From Photorhabdus namnaonensis (lineage in GTDB: Bacteria > Pseudomonadota > Gammaproteobacteria > Enterobacterales > Enterobacteriaceae), in contig NZ_LOIC01000088.1 of assembly GCF_001684335.1 (NCBI RefSeq), positions 290,854 to 354,853 of the forward strand: a DNA stretch of 64,000 bases, written 5' to 3'. The position numbers and the translations under genes were made by a program. This document shows, piece after piece, positions 1-9,286 of the stretch. Under the pieces are notes generated by a model, which was given only the letters and a program-made list of their open reading frames with translations, did no database searches and had not been told where the DNA came from. Every line of letters starts with the position of its first letter. Within the stretch, counting starts at the first letter, position 1.

Positions 1-189
1 ATTTCGACTTGGAACCTAAAATTCCCTGACCAACAAGTTATCGATAAGGTATTAAAAGGTTCTGATGGTAAATGGAAATTAAAAGATATTCTTATTCATT
101 TACATTATACCGCGCTAGATGGTGATAATCAGTTTGCTAAAGAAGTAATTGATAAATTAGCTGAAAAGGAAAATGGATCTGAGACATAA
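1..189 (+). CDS. C-terminal part of an unrecognised protein (5' end outside window)
   Basis: An open frame runs from the first base of the window for 62 codons to a TAA at 187-189. The visible part is hydrophilic, rich in Lys and Asp, and ends in a charged helix-like stretch (AKEVIDKLAEKENGSET). I do not recognise the family and cannot assign a function. A strong terminator follows the stop. The last third of this frame together with the terminator recurs in eroded form at about 12466-12596, so the end of the gene has been duplicated across the biosynthetic island. Confidence that it is coding is good because the frame is clean and ends just before a terminator; the function is unknown. Confidence 0.6.
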   Translation: MSTWNLKFPDQQVIDKVLKGSDGKWKLKDILIHLHYTALDGDNQFAKEVIDKLAEKENGSET

Positions 190-222
190 TATCTAATGTA
201 TTAATCATCTTGGTTTGACAAT

Positions 223-252
223 AAAATCCTCTACTTTGTGGTAGAGGATTTT
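223..252 (+). terminator. Rho-independent terminator after the first gene
   Basis: There is a perfect 12-bp inverted repeat (AAAATCCTCTAC / GTAGAGGATTTT) with a 6-base loop, flanked by A- and T-runs, so it could work in both directions. The same 12-bp stem occurs at 13190-13219, and an eroded version at about 12567-12596. Confidence 0.85.
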
Positions 253-442
253 CAACTTATTTAACATTTAATATTTAATTTGGTCGATATATTGTGTTCC
301 ATCTAATTCCCCTTGATAATATGGATGAAATGATATCGTTCTGACATTAAAGATAAATTAATAATTCGTTATCGGGACTACTGGAATCTGCTGACTCTAT
401 TGTCTGCATCAGGCCGCAATAACAAACTAAAAGGAGATTATC

Positions 443-1279
443 ATGCAGAATAACATTCTAGTCACAGGTGGTAAGGGGAAAACCGGAAGGTTGATTAGTG
501 AGTTACTGACCCAAAACGGGATCGCGCATCGGATTGGTACCCGCACCCCTGAATCAGGCAGTGAAATTGCCTTTAACTGGATGCGTCCCGATCTGGCCGA
601 AGCCGCATTTTCTGGCATCAGGTCACTATATATTGTGGCGCCAACGAACACTAGCGATCATGGTTCAGTAGTACCGCCATTGCTTGAGATAGCGCTAGAA
701 AAAGGGGTTCGACGTTTTGTATTACTCAGTGCGTCGTCGCTGGCCTCTGGTGCTCCAATGATGGGAGAAATTCACGCCTGGCTGGAAGTTAATGCGCCGG
801 AATGGACAGTATTACGTCCTACCTGGTTTATGCAGAACTTTTATGAGCAACGGCATTTGGTAACAATAAGCGAAGAGAACGCTATCTATTCTGCTACGGG
901 CGATGGCAAAGTGGGGTTCATTGACGCCCTTGATATTGCTCGTGCTGCTGTTTCTGCATTAACATCAAATCGAACTATAAATAAAGATTTCATCCTTACA
1001 GGACCTAAAACACTTAGTTATGGAGATATCGCTGCCGCACTGAGTAAAACCTTAGGCCGCAAAATTAGTCACCGAAATCTAACGACCAGTGAATTGGCCA
1101 GCCGGCTACAACAAAATGGACTGGATGAAACCTACTCAAAAATACTTTCAGCAATGGATAATGACATCGCATCAGGTACTGAGGATCGCATTACAGATGG
1201 CATCAAAGTATTAACAGGAGTGAGTCCTTGTTCACTGGATATCTTTATTCAGAGGGAATGTCATCGCTGGAAAGTTTAA
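443..1279 (+). CDS. NmrA-like NAD(P)-dependent oxidoreductase (atypical SDR)
   Basis: A 278-residue protein of the NmrA/ergot-alkaloid EasG-like branch of atypical short-chain dehydrogenases. The N-terminus carries a Rossmann dinucleotide-binding motif (ILVTGGKGKTGR, residues about 5-16). The middle has the strand signature FVLLSASS, and the substrate-side segment TVLRPTWFMQNF is typical of this family. Proteins of this type reduce small quinones or imines, or act as NADP(H) sensors; the substrate here cannot be read from sequence. The ATG is preceded by a strong ribosome-binding site (AAAGGAG, about 7 bases upstream). It reads toward the biosynthetic cluster but is 430 bases away, so co-transcription is uncertain. 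It may be an accessory tailoring enzyme or simply a neighbour. Confidence 0.85.
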   Translation: MQNNILVTGGKGKTGRLISELLTQNGIAHRIGTRTPESGSEIAFNWMRPDLAEAAFSGIRSLYIVAPTNTSDHGSVVPPLLEIALEKGVRRFVLLSASSLASGAPMMGEIHAWLEVNAPEWTVLRPTWFMQNFYEQRHLVTISEENAIYSATGDGKVGFIDALDIARAAVSALTSNRTINKDFILTGPKTLSYGDIAAALSKTLGRKISHRNLTTSELASRLQQNGLDETYSKILSAMDNDIASGTEDRITDGIKVLTGVSPCSLDIFIQRECHRWKV

Positions 1280-1708
1280 TTACTCGGGATATACCTTGAT
1301 CCCGGCAGCAAATGTGTTTTTGCACCAGTTCCAGCAGGGCAACATTAGAAAAGTTTTTTAAGAAATTATAATGTAAATACATTTTTAGTCTGGTTATCAT
1401 CAATTTTAAAGCCATAATGTAATTGGCAATAATTTATTATATATCCAGGGCGACAATTTCTATTGTCTGAACCTATTTTTTATCTGAGTCATCACATTTA
1501 CGTTGTTTGAATAAGTGACAAAATGATATTTATATCAATTTAATCAAGTAATTATAATAATTGCAAGGTTTAGCGTACCGTTTTCGTTCCATTGATCTTC
1601 AAATCTCACAAAATCTTAAATATGCACAATGCTTTACATATTCTTATTTATTCTTCTAAATTAAAGTGCATTGAATCATCAACGTGAGTTTTACTACAGG
1701 GTTAATCA
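1280..1708. other. Intergenic leader of the biosynthetic cluster
   Basis: This is 429 bases of AT-rich non-coding DNA. It contains the rpn relic at 1299-1343. The rest has no open frame with coding character and presumably holds the promoter of the cluster starting at 1709. I see no clear operator or terminator. Confidence 0.5.
1299..1343 (-). pseudogene. Relic of an Rpn-type transposase/nuclease gene
   Basis: These 45 bases match 9666-9710, inside the complete rpn-like gene at 9287-10228, with only a few mismatches and in the same orientation. Similarity stops abruptly on both sides. The fragment lies on the opposite side of the biosynthetic cluster from the intact gene, so the two form a direct repeat bracketing that cluster. 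Confidence 0.75.
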
Positions 1709-4700
1709 ATGAATACCATTTGTCAATTGATTGAAAAAAGAGCATCGGAAAATGCTGGTGAGTTAATTTTCAGGTTCCTTTCTGACGGCGAAAGAGAAGA
1801 AGAACAATTGAGCTGGAAGAGTCTGCACCGGGGACAAAAAAGTATTGCTTATTATTTACAGCAATACTGTCAACCTGGCGAGCGGGCAATAGTTATGTTG
1901 CCTTCCGGCCTACTCTTTGTTCAGACTATGGCCGCGTGTTTATACTCAAGTGTAGTTGCTGTACCAGTAAATAGCGCCCGACCTGAGGGAAGAGGTTGGG
2001 ATACTATTCTGAAAATCATAATGGATAGTGATGCTCGATTCGTTATCACGACTTCAAAACAGAGCGAAAAAATAAAAGAAGCACTTGCGAAAGAAGACAG
2101 CTTTAATGAAGTCAGGGTGATATCTGCAAATGAATTGATAGAGGCTCAGGAAGATACGTCTTACCGCGGCGGATCAAATCTAGCATTCCTCCAATATACC
2201 TCGGGTTCAACCGGTGACCCTAAAGGCGTCATGGTCGGTTATGAAAATTTAATCAGTAATCTGGCGGCAATAAAGAATAGGTTTGTATGTTCAGAAGCGG
2301 GTTGCGGCGTCATTTGGCTTCCGCCCTACCATGATATGGGCTTATTAGGCGGTATACTCCAGCCTTTCTATAGCGGCGTTCCGGTTGTACTGATGCCGCC
2401 TACTTCAGTGATTCAGCAACCAGCACTATGGTTAAAGGCCATTTCAAAATATAAAGCGACTATTTCCGGCGGACCTAACTTTATATATGAGCAAAGTGTT
2501 GAAAGAATAAGTGACAAGGATTTGGAGTCTATTGATCTTTCAAGTTGGAAGAATGCATTTAGCGGAGCAGAGCCGGTCAGAGCGGATATTCTTCAACGTT
2601 TTGCTGAGCGATTTGGCCCTTACGGTTTTAATAAGGACGCTCTTTATCCCTGTTATGGGCTGGCTGAGGGTACCTTGTATGTTTCGGGTCCTGTAACTGA
2701 TAACTCTGGAATGAAAGTAGAAAACTTTAATACGAAAGCGTTAAGCGAAGGAAACGCCATTAAAGCCAATAGCGTGAATGGTAACATCACATTGGTCAAT
2801 CATGGCAAGCCATACGAAAATCAAGAGATTATTATCTGTAAAGCTGATACAGCAGATGTATTACCTGAAGGGAAAGTTGGAGAAATTTGGTTGAAGGGAG
2901 CTTCCGTAACTTACGGTTACTGGAATAACGAGAAGGCTACCGGCAGTGCGTTCAATCAATATACATCGGATAATAAAGGTCCTTATTTGCGAACAGGCGA
3001 TCTGGGATTTTTATTTGATGGAGAGCTATACATTAGTGGCAGAATCAAAGATGTCATTATTATCAGAGGAAAAAATCATTATCCCCAGGATATAGAAAAC
3101 ACGTCACAGATATCTGACGCTGCGCTTATTTCAGGGGGATGTGTCGCTTTTGCAGATGAAAAAGGGATTATCATCATACAAGAAATAAAAAGAAGCGAAA
3201 TTAAAAAAATCAATGTTAAAGAAATAATGAAGAAAATAAGAGTTAATATTACTAATAACCATGAAGTTTCTGTTAGTAAGATTATCCTTATCCGGCCTGG
3301 AGGAATACTCAAAACATCAAGCGGTAAAGTGCGTCGCAAAGCCATGCAGGAGTTGCTTCTCTCAGGCAAGTTAACTGCAATCGATGAATGGAGTGCTCAG
3401 TCTGCAAGTCGTGATCAGCAAAATAACCATCAGGATACGAATAGATCCTTCGTCATAAACTGGTTTGACAACTGGCTGATTCGAGAAACGGGAGAAGCGC
3501 TGCCTGATATGACAGCGGGCGAAATTCTTCTCGATAATCTCGGGATTGATTCACTCCAGAAAGCCACTTTACTTGCCGATTTTTCAGATTTGATCTCTTA
3601 CCAATTACCTTCAGATATCTTTGAGAGCCATGAATATCTGGGGTCTTTTTTAAATGAATTGGAAGCCATTTACAATTTTATCAGCGGATACAATCAACTA
3701 TCGCCTGAATTACGCACCCAGATTACAGGTCAGCTAGAAAATGAAGGCGATCATCAGGCATTTGAAGATATTGACGCTATACCTGAAGAATTCTTTGATC
3801 TTGTACATTTGAAAGGTGTAAAAGAAATTGAGGCTCGTCTTGAATCAATGCAAGGTGTCAGCCTCCCCTTCTTTACAACTCATGAAGGGGTGAATGGTTC
3901 TCATACAGTAATGAATGAGGAAAACTACCTCAATTTCTCTAACCATAATTATCTTGGGCTGGCTCAGCATCCTGACGTCCAATCAGCCTCTATAGAAGCA
4001 ATCAACCAATATGGCACTAGTCCTTCAGCGGCAAGGATTGTAGCGGGTCAACGCCCTGTTCATGTTGATCTGGAAGCAGAGATAGCAAAGTTTACCGGTC
4101 ATGAAGACGCCATTACTTTTGTGAGTAGTAATTTTTGCAATGTGACCGTTATTGGTCACTTAATGCAACGTGGCGATCTTATTCTGTACGATGAATATAG
4201 CCATGACAGCCTTCTCCAGGGCGGAAAATTATCTCAGGCGGACATGTTGCCGTTTGCGCATAATAATTGGCAAATGGCCGATGAAATTCTTAATAAGAAG
4301 AGGAAACATTACAGGAAAGTCATGCTCTTTATCGAAGGCGCTTATAGCATGGATGGCGATATTCCTGATTTGAAGAAATTTGTTGAAATAAAGAAAAAGT
4401 ATAAAGCGCTGTTGATGGTAGATGAATGTCTTTCCATTGGGGTTGTGGGAAAAAGTGGACGGGGTGTTTGTGAGCATTGCGATGTCATGCCGTCTGAAAT
4501 AGATATTTGTATGGGTGGAATTAGTAAAAGCTTCGCAAGCTGTGGTGGTTATATTGCCGGCAAGCGATCCTTTATCACTTATCTACGGTATACGACACCG
4601 GGCTTTGTTTACACCACCGGTATGCCGCCGGCTGTTGCCGCATCGGCTCTGACCGCCATTAAAGTGATACAAAAGGAAAAATACAGAGTTCATGAAGTGC

Positions 4701-4972
4701 AAGAATTATCAAAATATTTCATTAATAAAGCGAATGCACTTGGCCTGGATACAGGATTCAGTAAAGATACCCCTGTTATCCCTCTCATGATAGGCGACGA
4801 GAATAAATGTATCTATATTTATCAAAAGCTGAGGGAGAATTTAATTAATGTGCAACCTATCTTGTATCCAGCCGTACCTGAGAATAAAGCTCGTTTACGC
4901 CTTTTTATTAACTATGGACACACGGTTGAGGATATCAATAAAGTGCTCAATATCATAAAAGAGTATATTTAA
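1709..4972 (+). CDS. Fatty acyl-AMP ligase / ACP / alpha-oxoamine synthase fusion
   Basis: A 1087-residue trifunctional protein. Residues 1 to about 560 form an ANL-family fatty acyl-AMP ligase: phosphate loop QYTSGSTGDPKG at about 161-172, WLPPYHDMGLLGG, and the hinge region YLRTGDLGF at about 426. Residues about 575-660 are an acyl-carrier protein with the phosphopantetheine serine S615 in LGIDSLQ. Residues about 690-1087 are a PLP-dependent alpha-oxoamine synthase (BioF/KBL/serine-palmitoyltransferase family) with the Schiff-base lysine K940 in GGISKSFASCGGYIAG. The inferred reaction is activation of a fatty acid, loading onto the ACP, then decarboxylative condensation with an amino acid to give a 2-amino-3-ketone. 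The family motif D-E-A-H-S reads D905-E-C-L908-S here, so the usual PLP O3'-contacting His is Leu. The gene heads a tight + strand operon with 5001, 6961 and 8288. Its Shine-Dalgarno sequence is weak. The amino-acid substrate and chain length are unknown. Confidence 0.9.
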   Translation: MNTICQLIEKRASENAGELIFRFLSDGEREEEQLSWKSLHRGQKSIAYYLQQYCQPGERAIVMLPSGLLFVQTMAACLYSSVVAVPVNSARPEGRGWDTILKIIMDSDARFVITTSKQSEKIKEALAKEDSFNEVRVISANELIEAQEDTSYRGGSNLAFLQYTSGSTGDPKGVMVGYENLISNLAAIKNRFVCSEAGCGVIWLPPYHDMGLLGGILQPFYSGVPVVLMPPTSVIQQPALWLKAISKYKATISGGPNFIYEQSVERISDKDLESIDLSSWKNAFSGAEPVRADILQRFAERFGPYGFNKDALYPCYGLAEGTLYVSGPVTDNSGMKVENFNTKALSEGNAIKANSVNGNITLVNHGKPYENQEIIICKADTADVLPEGKVGEIWLKGASVTYGYWNNEKATGSAFNQYTSDNKGPYLRTGDLGFLFDGELYISGRIKDVIIIRGKNHYPQDIENTSQISDAALISGGCVAFADEKGIIIIQEIKRSEIKKINVKEIMKKIRVNITNNHEVSVSKIILIRPGGILKTSSGKVRRKAMQELLLSGKLTAIDEWSAQSASRDQQNNHQDTNRSFVINWFDNWLIRETGEALPDMTAGEILLDNLGIDSLQKATLLADFSDLISYQLPSDIFESHEYLGSFLNELEAIYNFISGYNQLSPELRTQITGQLENEGDHQAFEDIDAIPEEFFDLVHLKGVKEIEARLESMQGVSLPFFTTHEGVNGSHTVMNEENYLNFSNHNYLGLAQHPDVQSASIEAINQYGTSPSAARIVAGQRPVHVDLEAEIAKFTGHEDAITFVSSNFCNVTVIGHLMQRGDLILYDEYSHDSLLQGGKLSQADMLPFAHNNWQMADEILNKKRKHYRKVMLFIEGAYSMDGDIPDLKKFVEIKKKYKALLMVDECLSIGVVGKSGRGVCEHCDVMPSEIDICMGGISKSFASCGGYIAGKRSFITYLRYTTPGFVYTTGMPPAVAASALTAIKVIQKEKYRVHEVQELSKYFINKANALGLDTGFSKDTPVIPLMIGDENKCIYIYQKLRENLINVQPILYPAVPENKARLRLFINYGHTVEDINKVLNIIKEYI

Positions 4973-5000
4973 TTAACTTTCAATATAAGGGAAACCAATA

Positions 5001-6935
5001 ATGAGCACGATGATGAAAGGAAGAGAGCATTATAAGAACGCATGCCTCTTTTTAGGGCATAATGCTTCAGTGGTCATATGGAATAATGCCGATGATATGT
5101 TTGCCATTGAAGATGAAAAAGAGAGTCGCTCAAAAGGTGGAGAATATGTTCCCATCCACACAATATTGAAATTAATGAAATATGACATTGATGAATTGAA
5201 TATCATTAATTTTCTTGGCGAGGTTGATTATAACCATACTATAAAGGCTTTATGTGGCAACGATAGAGAAATATTTGAGCAATTTATAAAAAAAGTAAAG
5301 TTGTATGAATTGAAAATAAACCATCATGCTACTCATGCGATAAATGGTATCATTGAAGCTTGGGAACATTGTAAAGAAAACAATCTACCTAAAAAATATC
5401 ATATATTGATTACTGATGGTACGGGAGATGATTATGAATCAACATCTCTCTATACTGTGACAATCGATAAAAACAAAGCATTGGCAGATTGTATAAAAAC
5501 ACTACAAAGGGTGAAAAGAATTTCCGCGGCAGATCTTTCATGCGGAATATTTTTTGCCCGTTTGGTATGCAATGCCGATACAGGTTTTTCGCCGTTGAAA
5601 GATGAATATAAGTCACTTGGTTACGAAACGGAAATAACAAGCCTGTTAAACAACGATGAACTTAATAAACTCAACCGGATTATAATAAAATTATCCGATG
5701 GCTTTTTGTCAAATAAGAAATATGGGCTGATGTCAGCCATTAGAAATGATATCAAATCTTTCCTACCCGGAGTTAATGATGAAAGAGTTAATGATGAAAA
5801 TTTTTCTAAAAAGAAAGCGTATTACCACGAACGTCATAAAATCCAGCTTGAATGGAACGATTCTCGTAAGCCCGTTACCTTGTTGGGGATAAAAAAATCT
5901 CCGTCAGAAGTTCTTTTAGAAAAAAGTGTGCATCAGCATTTTTCACATGGTTTTTCTGTTAAATATATGCAGGAAATTGCCGTGAACCATGTGAGAATGC
6001 CGTCGTGGTTACAACGGCATTTAAACGGATTAAGTCAATATGAGATCCGTATTATTTCTTCCTATATTGCTAATAAATTTTTAGAAACCTACTTGGTAAA
6101 ACTCATTGATAATGAAAAAGTTGAGAACCTTATTGTTGGCGGCGGCGTTCATTTCAATGTCAAACTCAATAATATTTTACTGAATAGCATACAGGGAGAT
6201 ATCTGTTGCTCTCCCCTTGCTGGCGATATTGTGCATGCACTGACAGGCGCTGTTATTCTTGATAATACGTTATCTAATAGAAGCGTAAATCTGTTATTAC
6301 TAAAACGTGATTTATCTTTGCCATATAACGGTAAGTATGCAGAGAATGTTATTTATACAGACAATGAAGATGACTTTATTAAAAATACCGCTCATTATGT
6401 AAGCAAAGGATATATTGTCAATACAGTAAAAAACTGGGGGGAATTAGGCCCCAGAGCACTGATGTCAAATTCCACGCTATGTTTACCGACGGGTGAGCTT
6501 AAGCAAGAAATTAACCTTCTTAATGGTCGGGATGACCATATGCCAATGGCTCCCGTATTAAGATCAGAGAATTTACCGGTTCTTTTTAACATTAAAGAAG
6601 TAAACAGAGTGATAGGATCACTTCATGGCATGATTATTGCGCTAAGTTATAATGATAATATACCAGAAGAAAAATATGAGGGAGTGATGCATAAAATGCA
6701 TGATGGTAGAACCACTGGCAGGCCGCTTGTTATTAAATCAGGCGTTGATGTTGAAGTATTACAGGAAGTCGAAAAGAAAACTGGCTATGCAGCATTAATC
6801 AACACCTCTTTCAACATTCATGGTTATTCTACAGTTCAGCGGATGCAACATGCGTATCACGACTTCGACTATCAGTGCAGGAAAGCTGAAAAGGCGGGTA
6901 TTCGTAAGCCTTTCCTTATTATCGGAAACTTTTGA
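5001..6935 (+). CDS. O-carbamoyltransferase (NodU/CmcH/TobZ family)
   Basis: A 644-residue two-domain carbamoyltransferase. The N-terminal Kae1-like domain shows the metal-binding HHATHA motif (H108-H112), an LGHNAS opening strand, a DGTGDD loop, and GGGVHFNVKLN at about 380-390. The C-terminal domain has the family signature GELGPRAL (480-487) and the NTSFNIHG loop. Such enzymes use carbamoyl phosphate and ATP to form carbamoyl-AMP and transfer the carbamoyl group to a hydroxyl of a natural product. The length is slightly above the usual 550-600, with a Lys-rich insertion around residues 255-300. It lies 28 bases after the FAAL/oxoamine synthase gene and 25 bases before the P450. The acceptor is therefore probably the amino alcohol made by its neighbours (inference). 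Confidence 0.9.
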   Translation: MSTMMKGREHYKNACLFLGHNASVVIWNNADDMFAIEDEKESRSKGGEYVPIHTILKLMKYDIDELNIINFLGEVDYNHTIKALCGNDREIFEQFIKKVKLYELKINHHATHAINGIIEAWEHCKENNLPKKYHILITDGTGDDYESTSLYTVTIDKNKALADCIKTLQRVKRISAADLSCGIFFARLVCNADTGFSPLKDEYKSLGYETEITSLLNNDELNKLNRIIIKLSDGFLSNKKYGLMSAIRNDIKSFLPGVNDERVNDENFSKKKAYYHERHKIQLEWNDSRKPVTLLGIKKSPSEVLLEKSVHQHFSHGFSVKYMQEIAVNHVRMPSWLQRHLNGLSQYEIRIISSYIANKFLETYLVKLIDNEKVENLIVGGGVHFNVKLNNILLNSIQGDICCSPLAGDIVHALTGAVILDNTLSNRSVNLLLLKRDLSLPYNGKYAENVIYTDNEDDFIKNTAHYVSKGYIVNTVKNWGELGPRALMSNSTLCLPTGELKQEINLLNGRDDHMPMAPVLRSENLPVLFNIKEVNRVIGSLHGMIIALSYNDNIPEEKYEGVMHKMHDGRTTGRPLVIKSGVDVEVLQEVEKKTGYAALINTSFNIHGYSTVQRMQHAYHDFDYQCRKAEKAGIRKPFLIIGNF

Positions 6936-6960
6936 TAAAATATAAAAGGAGTACACAAGA

Positions 6961-8286
6961 GTGAACTATAAAGAGATTAAGGAAGTAAAAGGTTTGCCTG
7001 TACTTGGTTCAATACTGGATTATAAATCGGATGCGTTATCGCTATTTCTTAACGCAGCAAGAGAGAATGGTGATATTTGTACGATAAAAATGGGCCCGGA
7101 GCGTATAATTTTCGTTAACAATCCAGACTGGGTAGCAGAAATATTAGCGAAAAGAATGGATTTTTTTGTTAAAAGCCCCAGTTATCGTGAGTTAGAGTTA
7201 TTGCTTGGTCAGGGTATGGTCACCACAGAGGGTGAGGTATGGAAAAAACAACGCGATAATGCCAGGCATGCTTTCACTATATCCAGTTTAAACACATTGA
7301 TCGCCCCGATAAAAGATATCGTCACGGATTTTTCTCATAATACTGTTTTGGATGGGCATCAACGCGACATATTCAAAGATATGCTTGATCTTTCCATGAA
7401 CATTGCTTTGAAAACCCTCTTTGGACAGAGTAGTAGTGATATCAGCAGATACAGCGTTTCAATAGCGCTTGAGAATGCTTCTGATTATGTTATTAAACGT
7501 CTTGAGGCGATGATTAAATTACCTCCTCACATCCCTACGTTTTCTGCGTTGAAATTCAGGAAGGAAAAATCTGTACTTGACAGACAAATAATTGAAATAA
7601 TTAAGAACCATGACAGTCATGGCGGAAAAGACTGTCTATTGAACATGATTTTGGAAAATGAAACCGATCATGATGAGATAAAAGATCAATTACTTACCTT
7701 TTTTTTAACGTCTTACGAAACAATTGCATCCGCAGCCACCTGGACATTTTATTTCATTTCCCGCTATAAACGTTGGCATAAAATTATTAAAGATGAATAT
7801 ACGCAAGCTGTATTGGAAAAGACCGCTGACATTTTCGAATTGAAATATACCAATGCGGTTATCAATGAAAGCATGCGTCTTCTCCCTCCGGTATGGTCTT
7901 TTTCCCGGACAGCTAAAGAAGATATCACTATAGGCGAATATAAGATAACCGCCGGGAAAATGGTGGTTGTTTCCCCTTATTGTTTGCAGAGACATCCAGG
8001 CTATTGGGAAAAAGCTGACGACTTCATTCCTACGCGCTGGTTGGGAGAATTATACAGCCATAAGCTTAACCGCACTTTTATTCCTTTTGGCGCAGGCCCC
8101 CGGATATGTCTGGGTATGAATTATGCTCGCATGGTTTTACCGATTATTATCGGTGAATTTTGTAAGAGAGGATTTTTCGAAACGAGTTATCAGGGATATC
8201 CAGAATTAAAAGCAGGTATTACTATCAGACCTGTGAAGGGAGTTAATGGTATTTGGAAATGTCTGGCTGATGATAAGGTGACATAA
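6961..8286 (+). CDS. Cytochrome P450
   Basis: A 441-residue P450 monooxygenase. It has an I-helix oxygen-binding segment (SYETIASA, an S-Y-E-T variant of A/G-G-x-D/E-T), the K-helix ExxR (ESMRLLPP), and the haem loop FGAGPRICLG with the thiolate ligand C383. No signal peptide or N-terminal membrane anchor is evident, so it is probably cytoplasmic and would need a ferredoxin/reductase encoded elsewhere. The start is GTG at 6961, supported by AAAGGAG about 10 bases upstream. It sits in the operon between the carbamoyltransferase and the SDR, with only one base between its stop and the SDR start. A plausible role is hydroxylation or other oxidation of the acyl chain; this is inference. Confidence 0.92.
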   Translation: MNYKEIKEVKGLPVLGSILDYKSDALSLFLNAARENGDICTIKMGPERIIFVNNPDWVAEILAKRMDFFVKSPSYRELELLLGQGMVTTEGEVWKKQRDNARHAFTISSLNTLIAPIKDIVTDFSHNTVLDGHQRDIFKDMLDLSMNIALKTLFGQSSSDISRYSVSIALENASDYVIKRLEAMIKLPPHIPTFSALKFRKEKSVLDRQIIEIIKNHDSHGGKDCLLNMILENETDHDEIKDQLLTFFLTSYETIASAATWTFYFISRYKRWHKIIKDEYTQAVLEKTADIFELKYTNAVINESMRLLPPVWSFSRTAKEDITIGEYKITAGKMVVVSPYCLQRHPGYWEKADDFIPTRWLGELYSHKLNRTFIPFGAGPRICLGMNYARMVLPIIIGEFCKRGFFETSYQGYPELKAGITIRPVKGVNGIWKCLADDKVT

Positions 8287-8287
8287 A

Positions 8288-9076
8288 ATGAATTTGGCAG
8301 GAAAAAATATTTGGGTAATTGGTGCGTCTATGGGGATTGGCCATGCTTTAGTTAAGGAGCTTAGCTTTTATACAACAAACCTAGTCATTTCTAGCCGGAA
8401 AAAAGATTTGCTGGAAAAATTGGCTACGGAAATTAATCTTCCGAAAGAAAACGTTATCCCTTTCGACATTACAAATCATGATGAAGCGAAAGAAATGGTA
8501 CATAAAGTACTTCAACGGATGGGGAGTATTGACTGTATCATTTTTACTGCTGGCGTCAGTCAGCGTTCTTTAGTCGCAGACACACAATTCTTTGTCTATG
8601 ACAAATTGATTAATTTAAATTTTTTATCCATTGTCAACATAGCATTAACTGTACTCCCTTCGATGATTGAGAAAAAGAGCGGGCATTTTGTTGTTCTCTC
8701 CAGTGTGGCTGGTAAATTTGGCACACCGGGTCGTTCAGGCTATTCAGCATCGAAGCAGGCATTGCATGGTTTTTTTGAGTCTCTACGTGCTGAACATACG
8801 AAAGACAATATCAATGTTACATTTGTTTGCCCCGGTTTTATTAATACTGATATTACTATGAGATCTCTCACTGGAAATGGGGAGCCTTATCAACGCATTG
8901 ATAGTGAACTGGAACACGGCATGCCTGTCGATTTATGCGCCAAAAAAATTGTTAAGGCAATCGTTAGCGAGAAAAGAGAGATATACCCCGGAGGTAATAA
9001 AGAAGTCATTGGTGTATACCTTAATCGATTTCTTCCACGATTATTACAGTATATTATTGCATTAAAAGGAAAATAA
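8288..9076 (+). CDS. Short-chain dehydrogenase/reductase (DHRS7-like)
   Basis: A 262-residue classical SDR. It carries the cofactor glycine motif GASMGIG (about residues 12-18), a TAGVSQRS segment in place of NNAG, the catalytic serine in VLSSVAGK, and the YSASK active-site Tyr/Lys. The overall pattern resembles DHRS7B and 3-ketosphinganine-reductase-like enzymes. Because it follows an alpha-oxoamine synthase, the most economical role is reduction of the 2-amino-3-ketone to the 1,2-amino alcohol, in parallel with sphingolipid synthesis (inference). The start codon lies immediately after the P450 stop, with AAGGTGAC as the ribosome-binding region. It is the last gene of the operon and a terminator-like hairpin follows. 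Confidence 0.9.
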   Translation: MNLAGKNIWVIGASMGIGHALVKELSFYTTNLVISSRKKDLLEKLATEINLPKENVIPFDITNHDEAKEMVHKVLQRMGSIDCIIFTAGVSQRSLVADTQFFVYDKLINLNFLSIVNIALTVLPSMIEKKSGHFVVLSSVAGKFGTPGRSGYSASKQALHGFFESLRAEHTKDNINVTFVCPGFINTDITMRSLTGNGEPYQRIDSELEHGMPVDLCAKKIVKAIVSEKREIYPGGNKEVIGVYLNRFLPRLLQYIIALKGK

Positions 9077-9100
9077 TATAGGTAATAGCCCCTTCGTTAA

Positions 9101-9124
9101 CGGTGACCTTACAATCGGTCACCG
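9101..9124 (+). terminator. Hairpin after the biosynthetic operon
   Basis: A perfect 8-bp GC-rich inverted repeat (CGGTGACC / GGTCACCG) with an 8-base loop begins 24 bases after the SDR stop. The following T-tract is short (AACTTTTC), so it is a moderately convincing terminator. Confidence 0.6.
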
Positions 9125-9136
9125 AACTTTTCTATA

Positions 9137-9225
9137 TATACCCGTTACCTTTCAAGTTGCCTCTTTGTCAGATTGGAACAAGGAACAACTCACTTTAGCT
9201 GTTTGGATAACTTATTTCTATAAGA
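9137..9225 (-). repeat. Degenerate ERIC-like element
   Basis: The segment starts TACCCGTTACCTTTCAAG, continues with TTGCCTCT, and later has CTCACTT and a TAT-rich palindromic end. This follows the order of the enterobacterial ERIC consensus read on the minus strand, with many substitutions. It separates the operon terminator from the rpn-like gene. It is recognised by eye only. Confidence 0.45.
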
Positions 9226-9286
9226 ATGCAAGAATGAAAATGCCGATCTTGAATATCGGCATTTTGCGGTGAAAGAGAAGATTAAT

